Assembly: GCF_000689415.1 (NCBI RefSeq)
Contig: NZ_HG322950.1
Span: 248,001 to 312,000, forward strand
DNA: 64,000 bases
Source of the DNA: Pseudomonas knackmussii B13
GTDB lineage: Bacteria; Pseudomonadota; Gammaproteobacteria; Pseudomonadales; Pseudomonadaceae
Direction: 5' to 3'
Shown here: positions 37,416-48,002 of the stretch, one piece after another
Layout of the letters: each line of letters starts with the position of its first letter
Position numbering within the stretch: position 1 is the stretch's first letter
The notes under the pieces: model-generated
What the model saw: the letters and a program-made list of their open reading frames with translations, nothing else
Database searches by the model: none
Told to the model about the DNA's origin: nothing
Translations under genes and position numbers: made by a program

Positions 37416-38945
37416 TCAAGCGGGTTCGGAAAGCGCGCCCGTAGCGCGCCCGGATCGTTGGCGGCCGGAAATCCGGTGGGCGTCGCCAGCCGGCGCGGTG
37501 CCCTTGTCGTAGGGCTTGGCCAGCAGCATGTAGAGCAGCCCGGCGCCCAGCACCACGGCGGTGGTGAGGATCATCGAGTAGTTCATGTACCAGGGCGCGT
37601 CCGGGGTGCGCGGCCAGACCATGTTGACGATCGCGGCGACACCGTAGACCAGCGCGGCGACGTTCACCGGCACGCCCCACTTGCCCAGGCTGAACTGGCC
37701 GCTGGGCGACCAGCCCTTGGCGCGGGCTATCAGCGCGGCGATCACGATCAGCTGGAAGGACACGTAGATGCCGATGGCGGCGAAGCCGACGATGGTGGCT
37801 ACCGCGTCGGCCATGAACAGGCCCAGGCAGACGATGGCGGCGGGCATCACGCCGGCGACGACCAGCGCGACGGCCGGCACGTGGTTGGCGTTGAGGCGCG
37901 AGAGCTGCTTGCTGCCGACGATCATCTCGTCACGCGCATAGGCGAACAGCAGGCGGCTGGCGGCGGCTTGCAGGCTGAGCACGCAGGACACGAAGGAAAC
38001 CATGACGACGGCCATCACCAGGCGCGAGCCGACCGGGCCGAAGGCGTTGGCCAGGATGGTGGTCACCGGGTCGGTGTCCTCGCCGTGGATCACCCGCTGG
38101 ATGTCCGGCACCGAGAGGATCAGCGCGAGGCAGGCGAACATCGCCGCGGCACCACCGATGTAGATGGTCATGCGCATGGTTTTCGGGATCATCTTGCCGG
38201 GGTTCGGGGTTTCCTCGGCGACGTCGCCGCAGGCTTCGAAGCCGTAGTACTGGAACAGGCCCGCCAGGGAAGCGGCGAGGAAAGCCGGCCAGTAGGAGCC
38301 GTCGATCTTGATGTCGAAGGTGTTGAACAGCACCGAGAACGGCTGGTGGCGCTCGAAGATCAGCAGGTAGCCACCGACCAGCAGGGCGCCGACCAGCTCG
38401 CAGAGGAAGCCGAACATGGCCACGCGGGCGAGCAGCTTGGTGCCGCTGAGGTTGAGCACGGTGGACAGCGCGATCAGGCCCAGGGCGATGCCGATGGCGG
38501 CGTTGCCGTGCATCTCGAAGCCGAGCATGACCGCCATGTACGGCGCGGCGCCCACGGCGATGCCGGCGATGGAAGTGCACAGCGCCCAGGCATAGACCCA
38601 GCCGACCATCCACGCCCAGCGCTTGCCGACCAGGCGACGCGCCCAGGGATAGACGCCCCCGGAAATCGGGAACTGCGAGACCACTTCGCAGAACACCAGG
38701 CACACCAGCATCTGGCCCAGGCCGATCAGCAGGTAGGTCCAGAACATCGGCGGACCGCCCGCGGCCAGGCACAGGCCGAACAGGGTGTAGACGCCCACGA
38801 CGGGCGACAGGTAGGTGAAGCCGAGGGAGAAGTTCTCCCACAGGCTCATGCTGCGTTCGAAGTTGGAGCTGTAGCCGAGGGCAGCGAGCTGCTCGGCATC
38901 GGAATCGGTTACGCCAGCGGCACGCTTGGCAGGGGACCCACTCAT
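37416..38945 (-). CDS. APC-superfamily amino acid/amine permease
   Basis: 509 residues, about twelve membrane segments. Starts with a hydrophilic tail (DAEQLAALGYSSNFERSMSLWENFSLGFTYLSP) seen in GABA/choline-type permeases of the AAT group; PISGGVYPWARRL and FQYYGFEACGDVAEETPNPGKMIPKTM are family motifs. GAGAGG precedes the ATG. It lies 95 bp downstream of the N-demethylase gene on the same strand, so it may import the N-methylated substrate. Confidence 0.85.
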   Translation of the reverse strand: MSGSPAKRAAGVTDSDAEQLAALGYSSNFERSMSLWENFSLGFTYLSPVVGVYTLFGLCLAAGGPPMFWTYLLIGLGQMLVCLVFCEVVSQFPISGGVYPWARRLVGKRWAWMVGWVYAWALCTSIAGIAVGAAPYMAVMLGFEMHGNAAIGIALGLIALSTVLNLSGTKLLARVAMFGFLCELVGALLVGGYLLIFERHQPFSVLFNTFDIKIDGSYWPAFLAASLAGLFQYYGFEACGDVAEETPNPGKMIPKTMRMTIYIGGAAAMFACLALILSVPDIQRVIHGEDTDPVTTILANAFGPVGSRLVMAVVMVSFVSCVLSLQAAASRLLFAYARDEMIVGSKQLSRLNANHVPAVALVVAGVMPAAIVCLGLFMADAVATIVGFAAIGIYVSFQLIVIAALIARAKGWSPSGQFSLGKWGVPVNVAALVYGVAAIVNMVWPRTPDAPWYMNYSMILTTAVVLGAGLLYMLLAKPYDKGTAPAGDAHRISGRQRSGRATGALSEPA

Positions 38946-38985
38946 CGTTGTTTCCTCTCAGGGGGTAATGGGCAGAGCTGAAGCG

Positions 38986-39012
38986 ACCGGCGAGTCTCAC
39001 GGCCTCGCCGGT
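38986..39012 (-). other. Intercistronic hairpin
   Basis: A perfect 9-bp inverted repeat (ACCGGCGAG / CTCGCCGGT) with a 9-base loop between the demethylase stop and the permease start. No T-run; it could reduce read-through or stabilise the upstream message. Confidence 0.45.
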
Positions 39013-39040
39013 TTGTCCCTTTTCGGGTTGTCGTTGTCGG

Positions 39041-40057
39041 TTACTTGCCGTCGTCGTATTTCGAGAGCCACTCCACCGCCGCGTCGCGGTAGCGGGTGAA
39101 GCCCTTGTAGTCGACCAGTTCCTGGTTCAGCGACTTGAGCACGCGGTGCATGCGCTTGGCCCAGGCCGGGTTGGTGGCGATGTCTTCCAGGTTCAGCAGG
39201 TAGGTGCGGATCGGGAAGACGATGGCGTTGCTGCGCGGCAGGCGGTGCAGCGGCTGCAGCTCGATGCGCAGGTAGACCAGCTTGCCGGCGTTCTCGGCGG
39301 TCACGGTGGTGCGGTCCGGGGCCCACTCCGGCAGGCTCTCGGCGGACACGTCCAGGCGCGGGTTGACGGTCAGCGACCAGTTCAGGCGGCGCACCGGGTG
39401 GCCGTTGCGCAGGCGCAGGAGGAACTTCAGCGCGCGGTCGAGCATGCCGGTTTCCTTCACCAGCGGCACCGGGCCGTGGAACTCGTGCCAGGCCATGCCG
39501 AGGTTGAAGCGCAGCGAGTAGTCGGCACGCTGGGTGGCGATGCCGGCGCCCCAGTACAGGGTGCCGTCACGCTCTTCCTGCAGCACCCAGTCGCCCTGGG
39601 CCTGGCGGGTGACGTACTCCATCGGCTCGTAGGGCAGGGTGGACGGATCGCCGAAGGTGAAGGTGTCGTCGATGTTCAGCAGCTTGTTGGTCCAGTGCCA
39701 GCGCGTACCGTCCTTCTCCAGCGAGAAGTACTCCGGATAGTCCTTGGCGTAGGACTCCATGATCAGTTCGAGCAGGTCCCACTGCGCCTCCATCATGTGC
39801 GGCGCGGAGACGTAGTGCATGCCCGGGTCCTTCTCCAGGGTGATCGCACGGTCGCGGCACTCGCTGATGTAGTGCTCGTCGATGTCGAACACCGCGCGGA
39901 AGGCGCCATCGCCGACCGAGACGTGCGGCTCCAGGTTCATCGAGTACATGTACTCGTCGTCCGGGAAGGGCCAGGGCGCGCGGGCGATGCACTCGGGGCT
40001 GTTCGCGTAGGTGTAGTCGTCGCGGTAGGTTTCGTCGGGGCGGAATTGGATGCTCAT
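39041..40057 (-). CDS. Heme-dependent oxidative N-demethylase catalytic subunit (DUF3445)
   Basis: 338 residues. The sequence (FRPDETYRDDYTYANSPECI, WPFPDDEYMYSMNLEPH, LPRSNAIVFPIRTYLLNLEDI) matches the HODM/dimethylamine-monooxygenase alpha family, whose Pseudomonas mendocina member uses a heme-binding PAS fold to demethylate dimethylamine with O2. Electrons come from the reductase encoded 14 bp upstream. Products should be a less methylated amine plus formaldehyde. The exact substrate here is not known. Confidence 0.85.
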   Translation of the reverse strand: MSIQFRPDETYRDDYTYANSPECIARAPWPFPDDEYMYSMNLEPHVSVGDGAFRAVFDIDEHYISECRDRAITLEKDPGMHYVSAPHMMEAQWDLLELIMESYAKDYPEYFSLEKDGTRWHWTNKLLNIDDTFTFGDPSTLPYEPMEYVTRQAQGDWVLQEERDGTLYWGAGIATQRADYSLRFNLGMAWHEFHGPVPLVKETGMLDRALKFLLRLRNGHPVRRLNWSLTVNPRLDVSAESLPEWAPDRTTVTAENAGKLVYLRIELQPLHRLPRSNAIVFPIRTYLLNLEDIATNPAWAKRMHRVLKSLNQELVDYKGFTRYRDAAVEWLSKYDDGK

Positions 40058-40071
40058 GGGCGTTCTCCGGC

Positions 40072-41040
40072 TCAGCAGTCGATGACCAGCCGCGAGCACT
40101 TGGCACGCGACACGCAGGGCATGATCTTGGTGTTGGCGGCCTTGTCCTCGTCGGACAGCCAGTCGTCGGTGTGCAGGATCTCGCCGTCCAGTTCGAGGAC
40201 GCGGGTCTCGCACATGCCGCAGGCACCGCCGCGGCACAGGTAGGGGATCTCGTGGCCGGCGGCCTCGGCGGCTTCCAGCAGGCTCTGGTCGGGCGACACG
40301 TCGATGGTCGCGCCGCTGCGCGCCAGGGTGACGCTGAACGCCTCGCCGACGCTGCCTTGTTCGAGGAAGCGTTCGTAGTGGATGTGGCTGTCGGTCCAGC
40401 CGTGGGCGCGGGCCGCGTCGAGGGTGCCCTGGATCATGCCCTCGGGGCCGCAGACGTAGACGTCGCTGCCCAGCGGGCGGTCGGCCAGCACGGCGCTGAT
40501 GTCCAGGCGCTCGCCGCGGTCATCGCGGTACAGGCGCACGGCATCGCCGTACTCGCGGACCAGCTCTTCGCCCAGGGTCGCATGGGCGTCGCCGCGCACC
40601 GCCAGGTGCACTTCGAAGGGCGTGCCGCGCAGGCGCAGCTCGGCCAGCTGCGAGCACACCGGGGTGATGCCTACGCCGCCGGCGATGAACAGGTGCAGGC
40701 GCGCGTGCTTGCTCAGCGGGAACAGGTTCACCGGGCGGAGGATTTCCAGCTCGTCGCCTTCCTTCACCACGTCATGCATGTGCTTCGAGCCGCCACGGCC
40801 CTCTTCCACGCGACGCACGGCGATCTGGTAGGCGCTGGCGTCGTAGGGCGAGCTCATCAGCGAGTAGGCGTTGCGGTAGGTGCCGGTTGCATGGGGCATC
40901 AGCACCACGACGTTGCTGCCGCCGGAGAAGGGCGTGAGGTGCGCGCCATCGGTGGACACCAGGGTGAAACGCTTGATCTCCGGGGTGACCTGCTCGATGC
41001 GGGCGACGCGGACGTTGAGGGTTCCGGTGGACTGGCTCAT
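40072..41040 (-). CDS. PDR-type FMN/[2Fe-2S] oxidoreductase for the N-demethylase
   Basis: 322 residues. Order: flavin domain (RNAYSLMSSPYDAS), NAD domain (LFIAGGVGITPVCSQLAEL, VYVCGPEGM), C-terminal plant-type [2Fe-2S] ferredoxin with CRGGACGMCETRVL and a distant cysteine in IMPCVSRAKC. This phthalate-dioxygenase-reductase layout passes electrons from NAD(P)H to the heme subunit. Its ATG overlaps the upstream gene's stop by 4 bp. Confidence 0.92.
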   Translation of the reverse strand: MSQSTGTLNVRVARIEQVTPEIKRFTLVSTDGAHLTPFSGGSNVVVLMPHATGTYRNAYSLMSSPYDASAYQIAVRRVEEGRGGSKHMHDVVKEGDELEILRPVNLFPLSKHARLHLFIAGGVGITPVCSQLAELRLRGTPFEVHLAVRGDAHATLGEELVREYGDAVRLYRDDRGERLDISAVLADRPLGSDVYVCGPEGMIQGTLDAARAHGWTDSHIHYERFLEQGSVGEAFSVTLARSGATIDVSPDQSLLEAAEAAGHEIPYLCRGGACGMCETRVLELDGEILHTDDWLSDEDKAANTKIMPCVSRAKCSRLVIDC

Positions 41041-41636
41041 GTGTCGAGCTCCTCGGCTGCCGGCAGTTCGCCGGGGACTTCGGCGTCGGCCTTGACCGCC
41101 TGGAAGGCGGCGAGGCGGCGGGAGTAGTGGTCGCGCACCACCAGCGTCCGCGCGCAGTGCGGGCAGGTGAACACGCGCTGGGTGACGTTCTCGGTGTAGC
41201 CGTCGCAGTGCACGCACCAGACGCGACGCACGAACGAGCCGCAGTGCTCGCGCAGCACTTCGTCCTTGTTCAGGTTGATCGCGGTGGCGGCCTGCATGGC
41301 GGTGCCGATGAAGCTTTCCGAACCCGCCAGGTACAGGCGGGTGCCCATGCGCGACTCGCCGAGCAGGGCGTGCAGGTCCTCGACCAGAGAGCGGTTGCTC
41401 GGATAGACCTGCAGCTCGACGTCGCCGAGGTCGCGCAGCGCGGCCAGGTGGTTCTGCCCGGAGAAGGTCTCGGTGGAATACAGCACGCGGATCGGCGCGG
41501 TACGCGGCATCTGCGCGAGCAGCCGAAGCATGGCGCTGCCGCCGCTGCCCTGGCCGGCGACGATGTGGTGGGTGCCGCCGGCAAGCGGCTCGAGACGGTC
41601 GTATACCGGCCGGCTCTTGATACCTGTGATGAGCAT
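41037..41636 (-). CDS. DmmA-like accessory subunit of the amine monooxygenase
   Basis: 199 residues from ATG 41636 with GGAGG upstream. First part resembles a reductase NAD-binding half (HIVAGQGSGGSAMLRLL, GTRLYLAGSESFIGTAM); the C-terminal part is a zinc-ribbon or rubredoxin-like site, WCVHCDG and FTCPHCARTL (two CxxC). This matches the DmmA-family subunit found with DUF3445 demethylases. First gene of the three-gene operon. Confidence 0.8.
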   Translation of the reverse strand: MLITGIKSRPVYDRLEPLAGGTHHIVAGQGSGGSAMLRLLAQMPRTAPIRVLYSTETFSGQNHLAALRDLGDVELQVYPSNRSLVEDLHALLGESRMGTRLYLAGSESFIGTAMQAATAINLNKDEVLREHCGSFVRRVWCVHCDGYTENVTQRVFTCPHCARTLVVRDHYSRRLAAFQAVKADAEVPGELPAAEELDT

Positions 41637-41730
41637 TTTTGTTGTGCCTCCAGAACTGCCGGGCTCCTCGGTCGGGAAAGCCAGGCGCGATTCGAGGACC
41701 CGTGCACGGTCACGGGTCGAAGGAGGTAGA

Positions 41731-41745
41731 GCACAGGCTGTGCCA
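41731..41745 (-). promoter_or_regulatory. Sigma-54 promoter candidate for the demethylase operon
   Basis: On the minus strand TGGCAC-AGCCT-GTGC matches the -24/-12 consensus TGGCAC-N5-TTGC except one base, with the critical GG and GC kept. It lies about 95 bp before the DmmA-like ATG and downstream of a sigma-54 activator gene, which supports it. The surrounding 399-bp gap also holds AT-rich sequence and REP copies. Confidence 0.75.
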
Positions 41746-41863
41746 ATATTTTAAGTAATTGAAATTAAAGGATTTATTGATTCATCTGCGACCAAGGGTG
41801 TAAGCAGAAATGACAACGGTCGTAGGCAAAACTGCAGCGTTCAATGTGTGCGGATACGCCGTT

Positions 41864-42002
41864 GTAGGAGCGGACCTTGTCCGCGAATAGCGCGGCACAG
41901 TGTTCCCTTGTAGGAGCGGCCCATGGCCGCGATCGCGCGCATGGCGCGCTCCTACAGGGAAGCTTTGGAGCGGGGAATTTCGCGGATGAATCCGCTCCTG
42001 CA
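41864..42002. repeat. Cluster of four REP copies
   Basis: Two inverted pairs: GTAGGAGCGGACCTTGTCCG, GTAGGAGCGGCCCATGGCCG, GCGCATGGCGCGCTCCTAC and GCGGATGAATCCGCTCCTG. They sit between the sigma-54 activator gene and its target promoter. Confidence 0.88.
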
Positions 42003-42035
42003 GGATGGCGCCGAGCATTGCGCTCGCGCCGAGCC

Positions 42036-43456
<1,421 letters not shown>

Positions 43457-43460
<4 letters not shown>

Positions 43461-44587
43461 GGATGCAGTTCCGCCGGCCGGCGTTCGACGCCGTCGGGGC
43501 GCAGCACTATCACGCGCCAGGCCTGGTGTTCGCGGATCAGGATGCGCGAGCAGTGGCTGTCGAAGGTGCGGTAGCTGCCGTACTGGTCGGGCAGGTCGAG
43601 GCGCTGCCAGGTGCGTTCGGGCAGCGGCAGGCGGTCGAGGGTGGCGGCCACGCCGGCGGCGCGGGTGATGCCGAAGACCTGCTCGAAGGCGGCGTTGCGC
43701 CATTGCGGCTGGGCGTCTTCGTCGATCACCAGGACCGCGTCGGGCACGGCGTCGAACACCCGGCGCAGGGACTCGATGCGCTGCTCGGCGTCGTGCTGCA
43801 TGCGCAGTTCCTGGCTGACGTCGCGCAGGCTGCCCCACATGCGCAGCAAGCTGCCGTTATGGATGCTGGCGCGCACGTCGTTCTCCACGTAGGCCGGCGA
43901 GCCGTCGTGGCGGCGGTCCACCGAGAGCGCGCCGTCGACGTGGAACTCGGCTTCGATCAGACGCCGCACGAACTCCTCGTTGGCCGGGCTGCGCGGCCAG
44001 TAGAGGCGCACCGGCTGCTGGCTGAAGTCGACGTCGGCGGGCATCTCGTAGATCGCCGCCATGGCGCGGTTGCACATGCGCCAGTAGGAGCGGTTCTCGA
44101 ACACCTGGCGGACGATCTCGTCGGGCGTCTGGCGGATATCCACAGGCTCGTCGAACTCGATGCACCAGTAGGCGACCTTGGCGCTGTAGAGCATCTGGCT
44201 CATCACTTCGTTGGCGTTCTGCAACTCGCCCAGGCGCCGGCTGATGCCGCCCAGCGGCATCTTCACCAGGTGCAGGCGGGCGGGCTGGCCGTCGCGCCAC
44301 TGCAGCACGCCGCTGGCCAGCACCGGCAGCAGGCCGCCGCTGTGGCGGATCAGGGTCAGCTCCAGGTCCTGCACGCGCTCGTCGGCTGGCGGATTGGCGA
44401 ACAGCTGCTGCAGGGTGCGCACCGACTCGGCGGTGTAGACCTGCTCGATGCCCTGGCCGGGCAGGCTGCCCGGCGGGTAGCCGAGCTGGTCGCTCTGCTC
44501 GGCGGACACCTCGAGGAAACGTCCGTCCGAAGCGATGCTGTCGGCCAGCAGCAGGCCGCGATCGGACAACAGGCGTAGCGGGTCCAT
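43457..44587 (-). CDS. Multi-PAS sensor protein without output domain
   Basis: 376 residues. Three PAS-like segments: N-terminal LLADSIASDGRFLEVSAEQ with LGYPPGSLPGQ (about 10-115), a middle part with YWCIEFDEPVDIRQTPDEI and RMWGSLRDVSQELRMQ (about 135-270), and a C-terminal PAS FDAVPDAVLVIDEDAQPQW. No kinase, GGDEF or DNA-binding domain, and no membrane helix. Coupled to the sigma-54 activator, so it is likely its ligand- or redox-sensing partner. The 296 bp before it, up to sulP, holds no gene. Confidence 0.8.
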
Positions 44588-44833
44588 CTATGTTTCTCCA
44601 TACGGGATAGCGGCGGTCGACGCGGTGGGGCGACGGCCATCCTGGCATCCAGGCAGGTTGCGTGCCAGGCGCGCGGGCCCGCTGCTGTGGGGGGCGGCTG
44701 GCCAGGGTGTATGCAAATCTGCAGCACTGTTGGCGAATGCGCAGCGTATTGCAACGAAGGTAGCGGCTGTTCGCCAGCCCGTCAGTCGATGGGCGACGAA
44801 GGGGTTTGCTGGCGGAAAACGAGTAAACTTTGA

Positions 44834-44850
44834 TTAACATGTGATGTTAA
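44834..44850. promoter_or_regulatory. Perfect palindrome upstream of the SulP gene
   Basis: TTAACAT-GTG-ATGTTAA, followed by a repeated GTGATGT, lies 34 bp before the SulP ATG. It is a plausible repressor operator; the protein is unknown. Confidence 0.5.
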
Positions 44851-44883
44851 TGTGATGTGCATTCTTCGACGAAGGAGCGGAGC

Positions 44884-46530
44884 ATGATCGCCATACGCGA
44901 AGCCTGGCAGGCCGGCCTGCTGCAAGGGCGGCACTGGCCGCGCAACCTGCTGGCGGGAGTGATAGTCGGGGTGGTCGCGCTGCCGCTGGCCATGGCCTTC
45001 GCCATCGCTTCCGGCGTGAAGCCCGAGCAGGGCCTGTACACCGCGATAGTCGCGGGCCTGGTCGTGTCGCTTTGCGGCGGCAGCCGAGTGCAGATCGCCG
45101 GGCCGACCGGCGCCTTCATCGTCATCCTCGCCGGCATCACCGCGCGCTACGGCGTGGACGGTCTGCAGCTGGCCACGTTGATGGCCGGGGCGATCCTCCT
45201 GCTGCTGGGCGTCAGCCGCCTGGGCAGCGTCATCAAGTTCATCCCCGACCCGGTCATCGTCGGCTTCACCGCCGGCATCGGGGTGATCATCTGGGTCGGC
45301 CAGTGGAAGGACTTCTTCGGCCTGCCGGCGGTGGGCGGCGAGCATTTCCACCAGAAGCTCTGGCACCTGCTGCAGGTGCTGCCGCAGCTGCACCTGGCGA
45401 CCACCCTGCTGGCCCTGCTGGGGCTGGCGACGGTGCTCTACGGCCCGCGCCTGCCCTACCTCTCGCGAGTGCCCGGGCCGCTGCTGGCGATGGTCCTGGT
45501 GAGCCTGCTGCAGACGCTGTTCCAGTTCGACGGCGTGGCCACCATCGGCAGCGCCTTCGGTGGCATCCCGCGCGGCCTGCCAACCCCGAGCCTGCCGGAG
45601 ATCACGTTGCCGCGCGTGCTGGAGCTGATCGGCCCGGCCTTCGCCATCGCCATGCTTGGCGCCATCGAGTCGCTGCTTTCGGCGGTGGTCGCCGATGGCA
45701 TGGCCGGCACGCGCCACGACTCCAACCAGGAACTCATCGGCCAGGGCATCGCCAACCTGCTGGCGCCGCTGTTCGGCGGCTTCGCCGCTACCGGTGCCAT
45801 CGCCCGCACCGCCACCAACATCCGCAACGGCGGCAGCAGCCCGCTGGCCGGCGTGGCCCATTCGGCGACCCTGGTGCTGATCGTGCTGTTCCTCGCCCCG
45901 CTGGCCTCGGGCATTCCCCTGTGCGCGCTGGCGGCGATCCTCTTCGTGGTGGCCTGGAACATGAGCGAGGCCCGCCACTTCGTGCGCATGGTCCGCCGTG
46001 CTCCCCGGCCCGACGTGGCCATCCTGCTGATCACCTTCGGCCTGACGGTGTTCAGCGACCTGGTGATCGCGGTGAACATCGGCGTGATCCTGGCCATGCT
46101 GCTGTTCATGCGGCGCATGGCCTCGGCGGTGGAAGTGTCGCAGCAAGGCGACGCCGAACTGCAGGGCGAGTTGCCCAACGCGCTGCCGCCGGGCGTGCTG
46201 GTATACAGCATCGAAGGCCCGCTGTTCTTCGGCGCCGCCGAAACCTTCGAGCGCGCCCTCCAGCAGACCCACAGCGACCCGCGCCTGCTGGTGATCCGCC
46301 TGCGCCATGTGCCCTTCATGGACATCACCGGCATGCAGACCCTGGAGGAAGTGATCCAGCAGCTGCGCAAGCGCGGGGTCACGGTGAAGCTCTGCGAGGC
46401 GAGCGCGCGGGTCAGGCACAAGCTGGTGCGCGCGGGGATCATCGAGGCGGTGGGGCGGCAGAACTATCACGCCACCTTTGCCCTGGCGTTGGCGGCCTGC
46501 GAGCAGCGTGAAGAAGCGGGCGCCCCGTAG
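44884..46530 (+). CDS. SulP-family anion transporter with STAS domain
   Basis: 548 residues from ATG 44884 (AAGGAGCGG upstream). About twelve membrane helices with family motifs GVVALPLAMAFAIASGVKPEQGLY and SVADGMAGTRHDSNQELIGQGIAN (pieces), then a cytoplasmic STAS domain (VYSIEGPLFFGAAETFERAL; MDITGMQTLEEVIQQL). SulP proteins carry sulfate, bicarbonate or dicarboxylates with H+ or Na+. No carbonic anhydrase adjacent, so substrate is open. The TAG stop is part of a REP copy. Confidence 0.85.
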   Translation: MIAIREAWQAGLLQGRHWPRNLLAGVIVGVVALPLAMAFAIASGVKPEQGLYTAIVAGLVVSLCGGSRVQIAGPTGAFIVILAGITARYGVDGLQLATLMAGAILLLLGVSRLGSVIKFIPDPVIVGFTAGIGVIIWVGQWKDFFGLPAVGGEHFHQKLWHLLQVLPQLHLATTLLALLGLATVLYGPRLPYLSRVPGPLLAMVLVSLLQTLFQFDGVATIGSAFGGIPRGLPTPSLPEITLPRVLELIGPAFAIAMLGAIESLLSAVVADGMAGTRHDSNQELIGQGIANLLAPLFGGFAATGAIARTATNIRNGGSSPLAGVAHSATLVLIVLFLAPLASGIPLCALAAILFVVAWNMSEARHFVRMVRRAPRPDVAILLITFGLTVFSDLVIAVNIGVILAMLLFMRRMASAVEVSQQGDAELQGELPNALPPGVLVYSIEGPLFFGAAETFERALQQTHSDPRLLVIRLRHVPFMDITGMQTLEEVIQQLRKRGVTVKLCEASARVRHKLVRAGIIEAVGRQNYHATFALALAACEQREEAGAP

Positions 46531-46665
46531 GCGCGGATCTCATCCGCGAACGGCCTTGCACGGTGTCCCCTTGTAGGAGCGGCCCATGGCCGCGATTCGC
46601 GCGCATGGCGCGTTCCTACAGGTGGGTATTGGCGCGGGGATCTTCGCGGATGAATCCGCTCCTAC
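46527..46665. repeat. REP cluster overlapping the end of the SulP gene
   Basis: Copies start with GTAGGCGCGGATCTCATCCG, then GTAGGAGCGGCCCATGGCCG, then inverted copies GCGCATGGCGCGTTCCTAC and GCGGATGAATCCGCTCCTAC. The first copy supplies the TAG stop of sulP. Confidence 0.88.
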
Positions 46666-46693
46666 AGGGGCCATGCGCGGTAACGCGCCCGGC

Positions 46694-46882
46694 TCAGTCC
46701 TTTTCCGCGTTCCCGCCCTTCGGCTGGCTGGCGTAGCTCACGCCATGGCTTTCCAGATAGTCGCGGATCAGCTGGCGGACCACCTGCGAGGGCGTCAGGT
46801 CCTGGCTGGCGCAGAGTTCCTCGAAGGCCTTCTTCTTCTGCGGGTCGATCAGCACGGTAAGGCGTGCGGTGCGGTTTTCCAT
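46694..46882 (-). CDS. Small ribbon-helix-helix DNA-binding protein
   Basis: 62 residues: MENRTARLTVLIDPQKKKAF gives the beta strand and first helix, and LTPSQVVRQLIRDYLESHG the second helix, the CopG/Arc fold. It could be an orphan antitoxin or a small repressor; no toxin gene is adjacent. The 122 bp between it and the deacetylase gene upstream shows nothing clear. Confidence 0.7.
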   Translation of the reverse strand: MENRTARLTVLIDPQKKKAFEELCASQDLTPSQVVRQLIRDYLESHGVSYASQPKGGNAEKD

Positions 46883-47004
46883 GGGCCGGTCTGCTTGCTC
46901 GGATGCGGATGTGCATCGAATTCTAATGCCGCGCTCCGCCGGCTGCCATGGCACGGCGCCCGTTCCGCAGGCGGCACTCCTGGCGAGCGCCGCCTGCGTG
47001 GCAT

Positions 47005-47991
47005 TCAGATGACCTCGCTTTCGCGCAGGCTCGCCGGGCTGGCGAGGGTGAAGCGGGCGATCTCGTCCTTGCGCAGGAAGGCCACGCTCGGATGTTGCCG
47101 CGCGTAGGTCAGGAATTCGTCCCACACCCGCGCCATCTGCGGCGTGCCGCTGATGCGGTCGTGGGCGCTGAGGGACATCATGCGCCGCCGGCTGCCGGCC
47201 TCCTCGTAGAGCTGGTCGAACTCGCCGCGGATCTGTGCGAGGAACTGCTGCGGCGAGTAGTTGCGCCCTTCGACGAGCAGGATGTCGTTGTTGCGCAGGG
47301 TGTAGGGCACCACCACGAAGTCCTTGCCGTTGACCGGCTCGACGAAGGGCTCGTCCCGGCTCAAGTCGTCGATGTGGTAGAGGTAGCCCAGCTCCTGCAG
47401 CAGCGACAGCGTGTTGGGACCGCGGCGCAGCCAGTTGCAGTTGTAGCCCTGCGGGCGCTGGCCGGTGACCGCCTCGACCATGTCGCGCGCGGCGATCAGG
47501 AAGGCCCGTTCCTCGTCGCGCGGCATGGCGTACTGCGAGCTCCAGCGCGGCCCGTGGCCCGCCGCCTCGTGGCCGCGACGGACGATCTCGCGGGCCAGCT
47601 CGGGGTGCTTCCGCACCGCCTCGCCGATCATGTGCGAGGTGACCTTCACGCCATGCTTGTCCCACAGGTCGAGTAGCCGTGGGATGCCTTCGCGGTAGCC
47701 GTAGGCGAACCAGCTGTTGGCCGCCGCATCGGCCGGCACGCTGGCCGGGAAGTCGACCCTCGGGAAGGGGCTGTCGGTGCCCTTTAGCGGCTGGCCGCCC
47801 GCCTCGAACTGCATGGAGATGGAGATCACTAGGCGGACGCCGTCGGGCCAGAAGCCGCCCTTGCCGGGTTTTGGCTGCACGGCCGGGGTGGTTGCCGAGG
47901 CGGTCTGGGCGACGGCGGCGCCGGCAGCGAGCACGCCGACGCCGCCGAGGAAGGTGCGGCGTCCGACGCCGCCGCTGGAAGGCTGGTCCAT
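47005..47991 (-). CDS. Tat-exported polysaccharide deacetylase-like protein
   Basis: 328 residues. Start set at ATG 47991, since GAGGAG is 7 bases upstream; the ATG at 47997 is too close. Twin-arginine signal GRRTFLGGVGVLAAGAAVAQ. NodB-like domain pieces: VKVTSHMIGEAVRKHPELAREIVRRGHE (broken here), AAGHGPRW, HIDDLSRDEPF, and late LSAHDRISGTPQMARVW. This resembles the PuuE-like deacetylase group, which includes amide hydrolases, so the substrate need not be a glycan. Cytochrome-like cofactor motifs absent. Runs in one unit with a SnoaL-like protein. Confidence 0.75.
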   Translation of the reverse strand: MDQPSSGGVGRRTFLGGVGVLAAGAAVAQTASATTPAVQPKPGKGGFWPDGVRLVISISMQFEAGGQPLKGTDSPFPRVDFPASVPADAAANSWFAYGYREGIPRLLDLWDKHGVKVTSHMIGEAVRKHPELAREIVRRGHEAAGHGPRWSSQYAMPRDEERAFLIAARDMVEAVTGQRPQGYNCNWLRRGPNTLSLLQELGYLYHIDDLSRDEPFVEPVNGKDFVVVPYTLRNNDILLVEGRNYSPQQFLAQIRGEFDQLYEEAGSRRRMMSLSAHDRISGTPQMARVWDEFLTYARQHPSVAFLRKDEIARFTLASPASLRESEVI

Positions 47992-48002
47992 GGTCATGCT
48001 CC

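Noticed and set aside
41864..42002. CRISPR-like array
   Set aside because: The repeats are inverted REP palindromes of uneven spacing, not direct repeats with uniform spacers, and no cas genes are present.
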